Translations under genes and position numbers: made by a program
Notes under the pieces: model-generated
The model's database searches: none
Told to the model about the DNA's origin: nothing
The model's input: only the letters and a program-made list of their open reading frames with translations
Shown here: one piece after another, positions 1-6,725 of the stretch
How the letters are laid out: every line of letters starts with the position of its first letter
How positions within the stretch are numbered: position 1 is the stretch's first letter
Assembly: GCA_946497375.1 (NCBI GenBank)
Contig: CAMMKE010000032.1
Coordinates: 1-13,008, forward strand
Length of the DNA: 13,008 nucleotides
DNA from: an uncultured Mycoplasmatota bacterium
GTDB taxonomy: Bacteria > Bacillota_I > Bacilli_A > RF39 > UBA660
Reading direction: 5' to 3'

Positions 1-1271
1 GTACAGAGATTGAACGCCTTGCCAAAGGATGTACTGGTGTTAAAAGAACAACAGGACAACACCCTGGAGGTATCGTTGTAATACCAGGATATATGGATGT
101 CTTTGATTTTACACCATTCCAGTATCCAGCCGATGATAATACATCACTTTGGCGAACAACTCACTTTGATTACCATGCTATCGATCAAGACGTTTTAAAA
201 CTAGATATACTAGGTCACGATGATCCTACAGTTTTAAGAATGTTACAAGACTTATCAGGTATAGATATTACAACACTACCAATGGATGATAAAAAGATAT
301 TTTCAATTCTTTCTAGTCCTGAAGCCTTAGGAGTAACAGAAGAAGATATTTTATGTCCTACAGGAACATTAGGACTTCCTGAACTTGGAACTCGTTTTGT
401 TATTCAAATGTTAGTAGAGACAAAACCTTCAACTTTTGCAGAGCTTGTTAAAATATCAGGACTATCACACGGTACTGACGTTTGGGCAGGAAATGCTAGT
501 GAACTAATTAGAAATAATATTGTTCCTTTTAAAGATGTTATAGGCTGTCGTGATGATATCATGGTTAACCTAATGAACTGGGGTATGAAACCTATTAGAG
601 CCTTTAAAATAATGGAGCATGTTAGAAAAGGTAAAGCGACTAAAGACCCTGAAACATGGAAGGGTATGGTCGAAGAAATGAAAGCAGCGAATGTTCCAGA
701 ATGGTATATAGAGTCATGTCATAAAATAAAATACATGTTCCCAAAAGCCCATGCTTGTGCTTATGTTATGAGTGCTATTAGAATCGCTTGGTTTAAAGTT
801 TATAAACCACTATTCTACTATGCAGCCTTCTTCTCAATTAGAGTAGATGATTATGATATAGAAACCATGATAAAAGGTTATAATGCTATTAAAACGAGAT
901 ATGAAGACTTAATGGCTAAAGGCTTTGAAGTTACTAATAAAGAGTCTAATATCATAGATTCCCTTCATGTTGCCCTAGAAGCGACAGCACGTGGTATTAA
1001 ATTCGCACCTATTTCTTTAGAGAAAAGTGATGCGACAAGATTTGTTGTTGATACCGAACATGAAAATACTTTAATACCACCATTTAAAACTATCGATGGT
1101 CTAGGTTTAACAGTTGCAAAGACTATAGTGGAAGCAAGAGAAAACGGACCTTTCCTAAGTAAAGAAGATTTACAAAAACGAGGTAAGGTTTCAAAAACCT
1201 TAACAGATAAGATGTCAGAGATGGGTATTCTTAACGAATTACCAGATTCTAATCAGTTAAGCTTGTTTTAG
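1..1271 (+). CDS. polC: DNA polymerase III alpha subunit, Gram-positive type PolC (C-terminal part, 5' end outside window)
   Basis: Replicative DNA polymerase of low-GC Gram-positives, acting at the fork with the sliding clamp. The open frame runs in from the left edge (first complete codon at base 3), so the ATG at 93 is internal; about 422 residues are visible of a family usually near 1,400-1,450. Family-typical stretches are [15 protein letters not shown] at the very start, YPADD near base 130, the [13 protein letters not shown] motif around bases 730-770, and a late helix-hairpin-helix-like segment ([19 protein letters not shown]). The protein ends in QLSLF, the C-terminal beta-clamp binding peptide known from PolC. 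The exonuclease and OB domains lie outside the window. No stop or frameshift interrupts the visible part. No terminator is seen after the TAG; the next gene's promoter starts at the following base. The call is secure. Confidence 0.97.
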   Translation, partial: TEIERLAKGCTGVKRTTGQHPGGIVVIPGYMDVFDFTPFQYPADDNTSLWRTTHFDYHAIDQDVLKLDILGHDDPTVLRMLQDLSGIDITTLPMDDKKIFSILSSPEALGVTEEDILCPTGTLGLPELGTRFVIQMLVETKPSTFAELVKISGLSHGTDVWAGNASELIRNNIVPFKDVIGCRDDIMVNLMNWGMKPIRAFKIMEHVRKGKATKDPETWKGMVEEMKAANVPEWYIESCHKIKYMFPKAHACAYVMSAIRIAWFKVYKPLFYYAAFFSIRVDDYDIETMIKGYNAIKTRYEDLMAKGFEVTNKESNIIDSLHVALEATARGIKFAPISLEKSDATRFVVDTEHENTLIPPFKTIDGLGLTVAKTIVEARENGPFLSKEDLQKRGKVSKTLTDKMSEMGILNELPDSNQLSLF

Positions 1272-1300
1272 TTGACAAAGTAACAAAAAAGTGATATAAT
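1272..1300 (+). promoter_or_regulatory. Consensus sigma-A promoter for the laccase-domain gene
   Basis: A perfect TTGACA (1272-1277) and a perfect TATAAT (1295-1300) are separated by 17 bp, with a TGN extended -10 (TGA at 1292-1294). The -35 box begins at the base directly after the polC stop codon. The inferred start of transcription is near 1307, giving a leader of about 25 nt with a strong AAGGGGGAA ribosome binding site (1317-1325) 6 nt before the ATG at 1332. Confidence 0.85.
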
Positions 1301-1331
1301 ATGACTACATTCAATGAAGGGGGAATAAAGA

Positions 1332-2171
1332 ATGGAAAATTTAAATAATAAAACGAAAGGTAATTATAAAATTTATAAGTTTGGTACTATGCCTACAGAA
1401 CAGCTTCGTATCTTAGAAACTGGTAATAAGTATGGATGCATGAACACAAAAGCAAGTTGTTATAAAGAGGGAATGTCTAAAGAAGAAATACGAGCAGAAT
1501 TTTTAGAACATCGTAAAATGGCTGCAGAAGATAAAAATTACGCTTTTGACCCATATAAATTTTATATGCCTAGTCAAGATGGTAAAGGTAAGTCTGTAGA
1601 ACTTACAAAGGAAATGGTAGAAGCTTACGAAGATGGATGGGATTTAGATATTCCAGGAGATATTTTAGTTATCACTGATAAAATACCTGGAGTAGTAGCT
1701 GGTTTCCCAGTTGCTGATTGTCCTGTTGTTATAGCAAGTGACTTAAAAAATGGTGTAACTGCCACTGCTCATTGTAGTGCCGCAATGATTGATAATTATT
1801 TACCTAAAATGACTATAGAATCATTACAAAGTGAATATGACAGTAAATTAGAAGATATATATGTTTATATTGGTGCACATGCTGGAAGTTCTTGGACATA
1901 TGATAAGTGGCCTAATTGGGCTAAAGAAAACTTTTGGGAAGAAACAGGTGCAATTACAGAAGAAAATGGATTATATAGAATTAATCTAAGAAAAGCATTA
2001 TTAAGCCAATTACATCCAGAGAAGTTCGAAACGTTTATTGTAAATACAACAGATACTAGAACTAATCCAAATTATTATTCAAAGAGTGTTTATAATAATG
2101 GTGAAGGTCCAAAAGAAAAAGATGGTAGACACTTTGAAGGTGCATATTATCAAAAAACAAAAAGACTGTAA
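1332..2171 (+). CDS. Divergent laccase-domain protein (YfiH/PgeF, multicopper polyphenol oxidase-like family)
   Basis: A 279-aa soluble protein with the fold signature of the YfiH/PgeF (DUF152) family. Members have been described as metal-dependent oxidases, as purine nucleoside-acting enzymes and, in E. coli, as a peptidoglycan-editing factor. Visible family blocks in order are GDILVITDKIPGVVAGFPVADCPVV (residues 109-133), TAHCSAAMIDN (145-155, where the family has AHAGWRG), a VYIGAHAGSSW segment (178-188) and a late DTRTNPNYYSKSVYN block (241-255) resembling the family's DxRFFSYRR region. Cys130 and His147 match two family metal ligands. The first, the His of the QVHG motif, appears to be Asp83 (SQDG), and the WRG of HAGWRG is lost. 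No signal peptide or membrane segment is seen. It has its own promoter and terminator. Family placement is fairly sure; activity is uncertain because of the changed ligand. Confidence 0.75.
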   Translation: MENLNNKTKGNYKIYKFGTMPTEQLRILETGNKYGCMNTKASCYKEGMSKEEIRAEFLEHRKMAAEDKNYAFDPYKFYMPSQDGKGKSVELTKEMVEAYEDGWDLDIPGDILVITDKIPGVVAGFPVADCPVVIASDLKNGVTATAHCSAAMIDNYLPKMTIESLQSEYDSKLEDIYVYIGAHAGSSWTYDKWPNWAKENFWEETGAITEENGLYRINLRKALLSQLHPEKFETFIVNTTDTRTNPNYYSKSVYNNGEGPKEKDGRHFEGAYYQKTKRL

Positions 2172-2173
2172 AG

Positions 2174-2206
2174 AAGAGTTGAAATAAGACTCTTTTTTCT
2201 TTTTCT
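2174..2206 (+). terminator. Rho-independent terminator after the laccase-domain gene
   Basis: AAGAGT (2174-2179) pairs with ACTCTT (2189-2194) around a 9-nt loop and runs into a T-rich tract (TTTTTTCTTTTTC). The stem is short, so efficiency is uncertain, but the position directly behind the TAA fits. Confidence 0.6.
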
Positions 2207-2238
2207 ATGATATCATTAATAAGAAAGAAGGTTTTATA

Positions 2239-2673
2239 ATGCAAAGAGTAGTTGCAGTTGATAAAGATGGTAACATTTATAGCAATGAGGATGAAAGAAC
2301 AGGACATAATGAACTTGTCTATGAATTATTTGAAGAGTTTTTAGAACCATTACAAAATGAAGAAGTAAAAGGAGACTTTATAAAAATATGGGTTAATGCT
2401 GGATTAATTACTAAATATTTAGACATGATAATTTATCTAGAAACAGTTAATAATGAAGTATATGACAGTATTATTTGTACAATTCCGGAAAATTTAAGTG
2501 ATACTCAATTAAACTATTATGAAGAAAATTATTTAGATAAAGATGCTCCTTTTCTAGGACTTCATTATCATGATGATATATTTAGTAGTGTAAGCGAAGA
2601 TAGAGAAGAAGAACTTAGTTCCGAAGAATTATATAACTATTTAAAAGATATGGTTAAATCAAAGACAAAATAA
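2239..2673 (+). CDS. Small acidic hypothetical protein
   Basis: A 144-aa protein that I do not recognise. It is strongly acidic, with Asp/Glu-rich stretches such as SEDREEELSSEELYNYL near the C terminus (about residues 118-134), and has no signal peptide, transmembrane segment or cysteine cluster. It starts with a short beta-strand-like segment (MQRVVAVDKDGNIYS), continues with amphipathic helices, and contains a HYHDD stretch near residue 109. The ATG at 2239 is preceded by AAAGAAGG (2224-2231) at a 7-nt distance, which supports this start. A weak -10 (TATGAT, 2206-2211) lies upstream without a clear -35. It is followed by its own AT-rich terminator, so it is probably monocistronic. The antisense frame that overlaps its start has no ribosome binding site and was not called. 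Confidence 0.75.
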   Translation: MQRVVAVDKDGNIYSNEDERTGHNELVYELFEEFLEPLQNEEVKGDFIKIWVNAGLITKYLDMIIYLETVNNEVYDSIICTIPENLSDTQLNYYEENYLDKDAPFLGLHYHDDIFSSVSEDREEELSSEELYNYLKDMVKSKTK

Positions 2674-2714
2674 GAAAAAAGAGCAAAATATAAAGATTCT
2701 TTTTTCTTTTTGTG
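2672..2714 (+). terminator. AT-rich hairpin terminator after the 144-aa gene
   Basis: AAGAAAAAAGA (2672-2682) is perfectly complementary to TCTTTTTTCTT (2698-2708), an 11-bp stem with a 15-nt loop, ending in T-rich sequence. It begins inside the TAA stop codon. The right boundary of the IS110 element (core at 2715-2716) falls immediately after it. Confidence 0.7.
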
Positions 2715-2802
2715 ACTTTCTAAGTTTTTACAAGTAGTTTTTGCAAATTTCTTAAAAAAGTAGTGTTTTTGCTTGAAATTGTAGTTTACCCCCACGACTT
2801 AA

Positions 2803-2839
2803 AACACCAAAAGTGATTATTTTTTTAAAATTTGGTGTT
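2803..2839. repeat. Inverted repeat in the IS110 right end
   Basis: AACACCAAA (2803-2811) is perfectly complementary to TTTGGTGTT (2831-2839) around a 19-nt AT-rich loop. It sits 34 bp beyond the transposase stop codon. It could act as a 3' mRNA hairpin or be part of the element's right end. It lacks a clean T-tract on either strand, so I do not call it a terminator. Confidence 0.5.
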
Positions 2840-2872
2840 GAAAAGTTGATATATTTTAAATAAAATGCTAAA

Positions 2873-4075
2873 CTAATTTTGGGTTGAGTTATTCATGCAT
2901 AATGCATAAATAATTCTAATTAATTTAGTGGAACAGGCAGTTAAACAAGCATAGTAATGTTTACCTTCCTGTTTTTTCTTTTGATAATAAACATAAATTG
3001 GATTTTCTTTATCACATTTAGCTGATAAAGTAATAATATTTCGACTACAATTAAATAATATTTTTCTAGCATATCTATTTCCGCGTTTAGAAATAGGTCC
3101 ATGATAGTTTATACTTTTTCCAGATTGAACTATTGTAGGATCTAATCCACAACTTGCGTTGATTTGCTTAACATTATTAAAACGAGTAATATCTTTTAAT
3201 TCGGCAATAATTAATGCTGCAGATAAATCTCCAATACCAAATATAGATACAATATTATTAAAGTTTTTAGTTTGTTTAGCAAGTTCAATCATTTGACTTT
3301 TAATATTCTCTATTTGCTTAGTTAACTCAATAATTATTTCTACTAATTGTTTTAGGTTATCGACATCTTTAGAATTTTCATTAACTCCAGGATAAGAGTT
3401 TTGTGCATATTCTTTAATAGTATTAGCTTTTCTTTTGTAATAATTAAGATGTCTATTATTAGTATTAGCCATATTATAAGCGAGTGCATCAACACGTTTA
3501 TTTTTAATAATATAAGCATGAGGGAATTCTTTTATAAAGTTTAAAGCGGTTATTTCATATATACTTCCATTTTTAAAGCATAGTTCATATTCTGGAAAGC
3601 ATAAATGTAATAATTCTTTATAACGATTTTTGTGTCTAGTTAACCCAACATCTAAATGATGGTATTGTCTAGATAATTCATTGAGATGAGTATATATTTC
3701 ATCTTCAGTATAATTTCTATCTGGAATACTTCCTTTCCAAAATAAATTAGTTAATTTAATGCAATCCTGCTTATCAGTTTTAGTTTTTCTGATAGTATTA
3801 GTAATTTCTTTACCAATAAGAGGATTAAAGACAATAACATGATAATTATTTTCTTTAAAAAATCTTTCTGGTGCTTTGTGATAAATACTAGTTGCTTCCA
3901 TAACGACAGTTAAGTTATCTTTGATTTTTAATTTATTAATATTAGAATCTATTAATTCGAAATTGGACTTATTATGAGTGTACTCTACCGGTTCTAATAA
4001 TACTTCACCAACATTTGAAGATAACATAAACATGCTCTTATTTTTTGCAACATCTAGTACTAAAACATACTTCAT
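2873..4075 (-). CDS. IS110-family transposase (DEDD / RuvC-like, bridge-RNA-guided recombinase family)
   Basis: A 400-aa transposase that cuts and rejoins DNA for IS110 transposition; family members are guided by a bridge RNA from the same element. The N-terminal RuvC-like DEDD domain (about 1-160) shows Asp8 (LVLDVAKN), Glu60 (VVMEATS), and Asp101/Asp104 (KTKTDKQD), so the acidic quartet is complete. A helical, coiled-coil-like stretch (about 235-275) leads to the Transposase_20 domain, with FGIGDLSAALIIAEL (279-293), CGLDP (309-313), QSGKS (317-321) and ISKRGNRYARKIL (328-340); Ser318 is the likely nucleophile by family position. No frameshift or stop is present. AGGAAAGGAAG just upstream of the ATG supports the start. 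The gene ends in TAG. Length and intact motifs suggest a potentially active copy. Confidence 0.95.
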   Translation of the reverse strand: MKYVLVLDVAKNKSMFMLSSNVGEVLLEPVEYTHNKSNFELIDSNINKLKIKDNLTVVMEATSIYHKAPERFFKENNYHVIVFNPLIGKEITNTIRKTKTDKQDCIKLTNLFWKGSIPDRNYTEDEIYTHLNELSRQYHHLDVGLTRHKNRYKELLHLCFPEYELCFKNGSIYEITALNFIKEFPHAYIIKNKRVDALAYNMANTNNRHLNYYKRKANTIKEYAQNSYPGVNENSKDVDNLKQLVEIIIELTKQIENIKSQMIELAKQTKNFNNIVSIFGIGDLSAALIIAELKDITRFNNVKQINASCGLDPTIVQSGKSINYHGPISKRGNRYARKILFNCSRNIITLSAKCDKENPIYVYYQKKKQEGKHYYACLTACSTKLIRIIYALCMNNSTQN

Positions 4076-4134
4076 ATAATACTTCCTTTCCTAGTTTGAC
4101 TCTTAGAGCTTACAATTATCTCATCATGCTTGTT

Positions 4135-4152
4135 ATATGGATACAAGACCCC
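4135..4152 (-). repeat. Bridge-loop repeat, copy 2 (loop 2)
   Basis: On the minus strand this reads GGGGTCTTGTATCCATAT. It matches the copy at 4201-4219 except for one base and a one-base gap. GGGT (4148-4151) and ATCC (4139-4142) can pair with one G-U wobble around a 5-nt loop. Confidence 0.75.
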
Positions 4153-4200
4153 ACTTTCTAAGACTAGATTAATAATAAGATAAGAGACGGGCAGTCACAA

Positions 4201-4219
4201 ATATGGATTCATAGACCCC
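4201..4219 (-). repeat. Bridge-loop repeat, copy 1 (loop 1)
   Basis: On the minus strand this reads GGGGTCTATGAATCCATAT. The shared GGGT/ATCC hairpin (4215-4218 with 4205-4208) has a 6-nt loop here. The two copies are in direct orientation, 48 bp apart, one in each predicted bridge-RNA loop. Confidence 0.75.
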
Positions 4220-4248
4220 TGGTATACTCTGCCCAAACTCAAACGCAA

Positions 4249-4284
4249 ATTTTTTATTCTTTCTTATAAGAAAGAATAAAAAAT
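4249..4284. repeat. 36-bp perfect palindrome
   Basis: Two 18-nt arms (4249-4266 and 4267-4284) are exact reverse complements with no spacer, centred on TTCTTA/TAAGAA. It lies directly upstream of the bridge-RNA loops. On either strand the stem is not followed by a T-tract, so it is not a standard terminator. It may be the 5' stem-loop of the bridge RNA, the edge of the element, or a host palindrome used as target. Confidence 0.85.
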
Positions 4285-4319
4285 ATTCTATCATAAATCA
4301 AAGAGATTTCTCTCATTAA

Positions 4320-4348
4320 TTTACATCTTGAATTATACATGATATACT
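4320..4348 (+). promoter_or_regulatory. Possible promoter of the hydrolase-murF-ddl operon
   Basis: TTTACA (4320-4325) is followed after 17 bp by TATACT (4343-4348) with a TGA extended -10 (4340-4342). Transcription would begin near 4355, at the start of the AGGAGG ribosome binding site, leaving a leader of only about 10 nt. Depending on where the IS110 left end lies, the -35 box may be contributed by the element. Moderate to low confidence. Confidence 0.4.
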
Positions 4349-4364
4349 TCTAATAGGAGGAAGT

Positions 4365-5093
4365 ATGGAAAAGATTAACCTAGATAAAGTAAATTACATA
4401 CAATATGGTAATGTTAAAGGTAAGGATATTATTTTACTGCATGGATGGGGGCAAAACATTGAAATGATGGAACCACTTGGTAATCCGCTATCTTGTAAAT
4501 ATCATATTACAATATTAGATTTTCCTGGCTATGGTAAAAGTGCTGAACCAGATGAAGTTTGGACAGTATCTGATTATGCCGAACTAGTTCACGAGTTAGT
4601 GAAAAAGTTAAAGATTAAGAAACCTACATTAATAGGACACTCTTTTGGAGGTAGAGTTGCTATAGTCTATGCTTCAAAGTATGCAGTTGATAGAGTAGTA
4701 TTATTTGGAGCCCCTTGTGTTAGAACTAAAAAAGGCCTAACTCTAAAAGAGAAAATGTTAAAGAAAGCAAAAACATTACCAGGTATGGGTAAAATTGCAG
4801 AGATTGCTAAAAATTATATAGGGTCTGAGGATTATAAAAATGCAAGTCCAAGAATGCGAGAAATCTTAGTAAAGACAGTTAATGAAGATTTATCTGATTA
4901 TGCTAAAAAAATAACTGCTCCAACTCTTCTAATATGGGGAGAGATGGATGAAGCAGCTCCACTTGAAGAAGCGAAACTATTAGAAAATTTACTTCAAGAT
5001 GGCGCCTTAATTGTTCTACCTGGAACGCATTATGCTTATCTTGAGAATTTAAACCAGGTAATAAATATTATAAATAATTTCATGGAGGGATAA
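4365..5093 (+). CDS. Alpha/beta-hydrolase fold protein
   Basis: A 242-aa cytosolic alpha/beta hydrolase with a complete catalytic set: oxyanion-hole motif LHGWGQ (25-30), nucleophile elbow GHSFGG with Ser93, acid Asp195 (LLIWGEMDEAAP) and His222 (PGTHYAYLE). The segment 120-180 is a lysine-rich helical cap. The substrate cannot be read from sequence; relatives include esterases, lipases and peptidase-like enzymes. The ATG at 4365 follows AGGAGG (4355-4360). The stop is 1 nt before the murF start, and murF and ddl follow with tight spacing, so the three are probably one transcript, which hints at a role linked to the cell envelope (inference only). ATACTTC (4344-4350) and GAAGTAT (4360-4366) flank the ribosome binding site and could pair over the start codon. 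Confidence 0.9.
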   Translation: MEKINLDKVNYIQYGNVKGKDIILLHGWGQNIEMMEPLGNPLSCKYHITILDFPGYGKSAEPDEVWTVSDYAELVHELVKKLKIKKPTLIGHSFGGRVAIVYASKYAVDRVVLFGAPCVRTKKGLTLKEKMLKKAKTLPGMGKIAEIAKNYIGSEDYKNASPRMREILVKTVNEDLSDYAKKITAPTLLIWGEMDEAAPLEEAKLLENLLQDGALIVLPGTHYAYLENLNQVINIINNFMEG

Positions 5094-5094
5094 T

Positions 5095-6714
5095 ATGATT
5101 GAAATACTTTTAATTTTAGTTGCTATGATAGCAATTATCATCAAATCTAAAAAAAGTTTACATATGTTACAACAAAATTTATATAATGAAAACAACCGTT
5201 ATATTAAATGGGTTGTTAATAATAGTGATAACTTCTTTTCACTAGAACTTTTAGCAGTACTTATAGTAGCAGTCGCTAATGTCTTCTTAATTAAAGATGA
5301 TACTATAAGTTTAATCTTAAATATTATTGCTATACTTTTATATATTATTTATATCTATAAATTTAGAACAGATTTAAAGAATGAACAAGTAAAGAAACCT
5401 TTAGTAATAACTGCAAGAGTAAAAAGATTAATTGCAACTACTACAATACTACATTTAATACCAATAGTATTTATTATTATATATAGAGATAATCTATTAA
5501 TTAGTCATTTCTTAATCTTTATCTTTATACTTTTTGCCTATCTAAATACTTTTATAATCCTACTTGCTAACTTTATTAACAAATATACTTTAGAAAAATA
5601 TGTATATCATCATTTCAAGAGTATGGCTGTTAAAAAGTTAAAGAGTATGCCTAACTTAAAAGTTATAGGTGTAACAGGTAGTTATGGTAAGACAAGTAGT
5701 AAAAATATCCTAGCAGATATATTAAACATTAAATATGCAACACTTCCAACACCACGTAACTTAAATACTCCTTATGGATTAATTATTACTATTAATAATC
5801 ACTTAGATAAATTTACAGAAGTATTTATCGCTGAAATGGGAGCCTATGTTAGAGGAGAAATTAAAGACTTATGTAATTTAGTTCATCCTAAATATGGTAT
5901 CTTAACTCGTATCGGAACTGCTCATTTAGAAAGCTTTGGTAGTGAAGAAAATATTCAAAAGACTAAGTTTGAACTTATCGAATCATTACCACTTGATGGA
6001 GTAGGTGTTCTTAATAAAGATGACCCTAAACAAGTAAGTTATGACCTTAAAAACAAATGTAAGATTTTATGGATTGGTATCGATAATAAAGACGTAGATG
6101 TTCATGCTAGTAATATTAAATGTTCAAGTGTAGGAACAACCTTTGATGTAACCTTTAAAGGCGATAAGAAAAAATATGAGTTTGAAACTAAACTATTAGG
6201 AAAACATAACGTTTATAATATCCTAGCAGGCCTTGCTTTAGGACGTGAATTTGGTATCTCTATAACTAAACTACAACAAGCCGTTAGAAATGTTAAACAA
6301 GTAGAACATAGACTAGAACTTAAGAAAATGGGCTACTTCTATCAAATAGATGATGCTTATAACTCAAATCCAGTAGGTGCTAAGAGTGCATTAGAAGTAT
6401 TATCTATGATGCCAGGCTTAAAAGTAGTAGTAACACCAGGTATGATAGAGTTAGGTGATAAAGAAGAAGAACTTAATAAAGAGTTTGGTAAACAAATCGC
6501 TGAAATATCAAAAGCTGACTATGTAGTTCTAATTGGTGAGAAGAGAACTAGACCTATTAAAGAAGGGTTAAAAGAAGCGAAATTCAATATGGATAATTTA
6601 ATTGTTTACAATGACGTCAAAGAAGCATATAATTTTATAAGAGGTATAAAAACTAAGAAGGATATCTATGCCTTATTTGAAAATGATTTACCTGATACAT
6701 ATAATGAAAAGTAG
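5095..6714 (+). CDS. murF: MurF-type UDP-MurNAc-tripeptide--D-alanyl-D-alanine ligase with N-terminal membrane domain
   Basis: An ATP-dependent ligase joining D-Ala-D-Ala to the UDP-MurNAc-tripeptide, the last cytosolic step of peptidoglycan precursor synthesis. The Mur ligase part starts near residue 188: P-loop GVTGSYGKTSSK (192-203), RNLNTPYG (221-228), the EMGA motif (247-250), LGKHNVYNILAGLALG (368-383), EHRLE (404-408), DDAYNSNP (419-426) and GMIELGD (449-455). The last two are MurF hallmarks. The first 160 residues are not the usual small uridine-binding domain but four to five hydrophobic segments (about 3-17, 50-66, 71-90, 112-131, 135-160), so the enzyme is probably membrane-anchored. 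At 539 aa it is longer than typical MurF (about 450). The start is supported by GGAGGG (5084-5089). A ddl gene follows after 11 nt, which fits the MurF assignment. MurT-like ligases are an alternative, but no GatD partner or zinc-finger cysteines are present. Confidence 0.85.
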   Translation: MIEILLILVAMIAIIIKSKKSLHMLQQNLYNENNRYIKWVVNNSDNFFSLELLAVLIVAVANVFLIKDDTISLILNIIAILLYIIYIYKFRTDLKNEQVKKPLVITARVKRLIATTTILHLIPIVFIIIYRDNLLISHFLIFIFILFAYLNTFIILLANFINKYTLEKYVYHHFKSMAVKKLKSMPNLKVIGVTGSYGKTSSKNILADILNIKYATLPTPRNLNTPYGLIITINNHLDKFTEVFIAEMGAYVRGEIKDLCNLVHPKYGILTRIGTAHLESFGSEENIQKTKFELIESLPLDGVGVLNKDDPKQVSYDLKNKCKILWIGIDNKDVDVHASNIKCSSVGTTFDVTFKGDKKKYEFETKLLGKHNVYNILAGLALGREFGISITKLQQAVRNVKQVEHRLELKKMGYFYQIDDAYNSNPVGAKSALEVLSMMPGLKVVVTPGMIELGDKEEELNKEFGKQIAEISKADYVVLIGEKRTRPIKEGLKEAKFNMDNLIVYNDVKEAYNFIRGIKTKKDIYALFENDLPDTYNEK

Positions 6715-6725
6715 GAGGAGATAAG

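Larger units (their letters stand above)
4085..4284 (-). ncRNA. Candidate IS110 bridge RNA (two-loop guide RNA) in the transposase leader
   Basis: The leader upstream of the transposase, where IS110-group elements encode their bridge RNA, contains two stem-loops in the expected order. Loop 1 (putative target-binding loop) is closed by GGGCAG/CTGCCC (4229-4234 with 4189-4194). Loop 2 (putative donor-binding loop) is closed by CTTAGA/TCTAAG (4157-4162 with 4102-4107) and by CTAG/CTAG (4164-4167 with 4091-4094). Inside both lies an almost identical segment, each able to form a small GGGU/AUCC hairpin. The left arm of loop 2 matches the element's right end, and the right arm of loop 1 complements the adjoining flank. 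A palindrome at 4249-4284 occupies the position of a 5' stem-loop. RNA ends are estimates; expression is not shown. Confidence 0.7.
2717..4336 (-). mobile_element. IS110-family insertion sequence (right end inferred at 2717, left end unresolved)
   Basis: A complete-looking IS110 element read on the minus strand: a leader with a bridge-RNA-like fold (about 4085-4284), the DEDD transposase (2873-4075), and a non-coding right end of about 155 bp. No terminal inverted repeats are seen, as expected for the IS110 group. The right end is placed at 2717 because CTTAGAAAGT (minus strand of 2715-2724) recurs exactly in the second loop of the leader and the adjacent flank matches the first loop, with GT (2715-2716) as shared core. 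The left end must lie beyond 4234. One candidate is a GT at 4337-4338, where the flank (minus strand) resembles AGTATACCA of loop 1 imperfectly. The other is a GT at 4243-4244. Neither is convincing. Presence of the element is sure; the left coordinate is a guess. Confidence 0.8.

Noticed and set aside
93..95. ATG at 93 as the start of the polymerase gene
   Set aside because: The reading frame is open to the left edge and the upstream codons encode conserved PolC sequence, so this ATG is internal.
2062..2307. Minus-strand frame of 81 codons
   Set aside because: It overlaps two plus-strand genes and a terminator, has no ribosome binding site, and its hydrophobic composition comes from reading AT-rich antisense DNA.
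2788..2793. CCCCAC (GTGGGG on the minus strand) as the right end of the IS, by similarity to loop 2
   Set aside because: The match is only six bases and no target match adjoins it; the 10-nt plus 8-nt matches meeting at GT (2715-2716) are far better.
5095..6714. MurT (partner of GatD)
   Set aside because: There is no GatD gene beside it and no four-cysteine zinc insertion; the neighbour is ddl and the MurF motifs are present.
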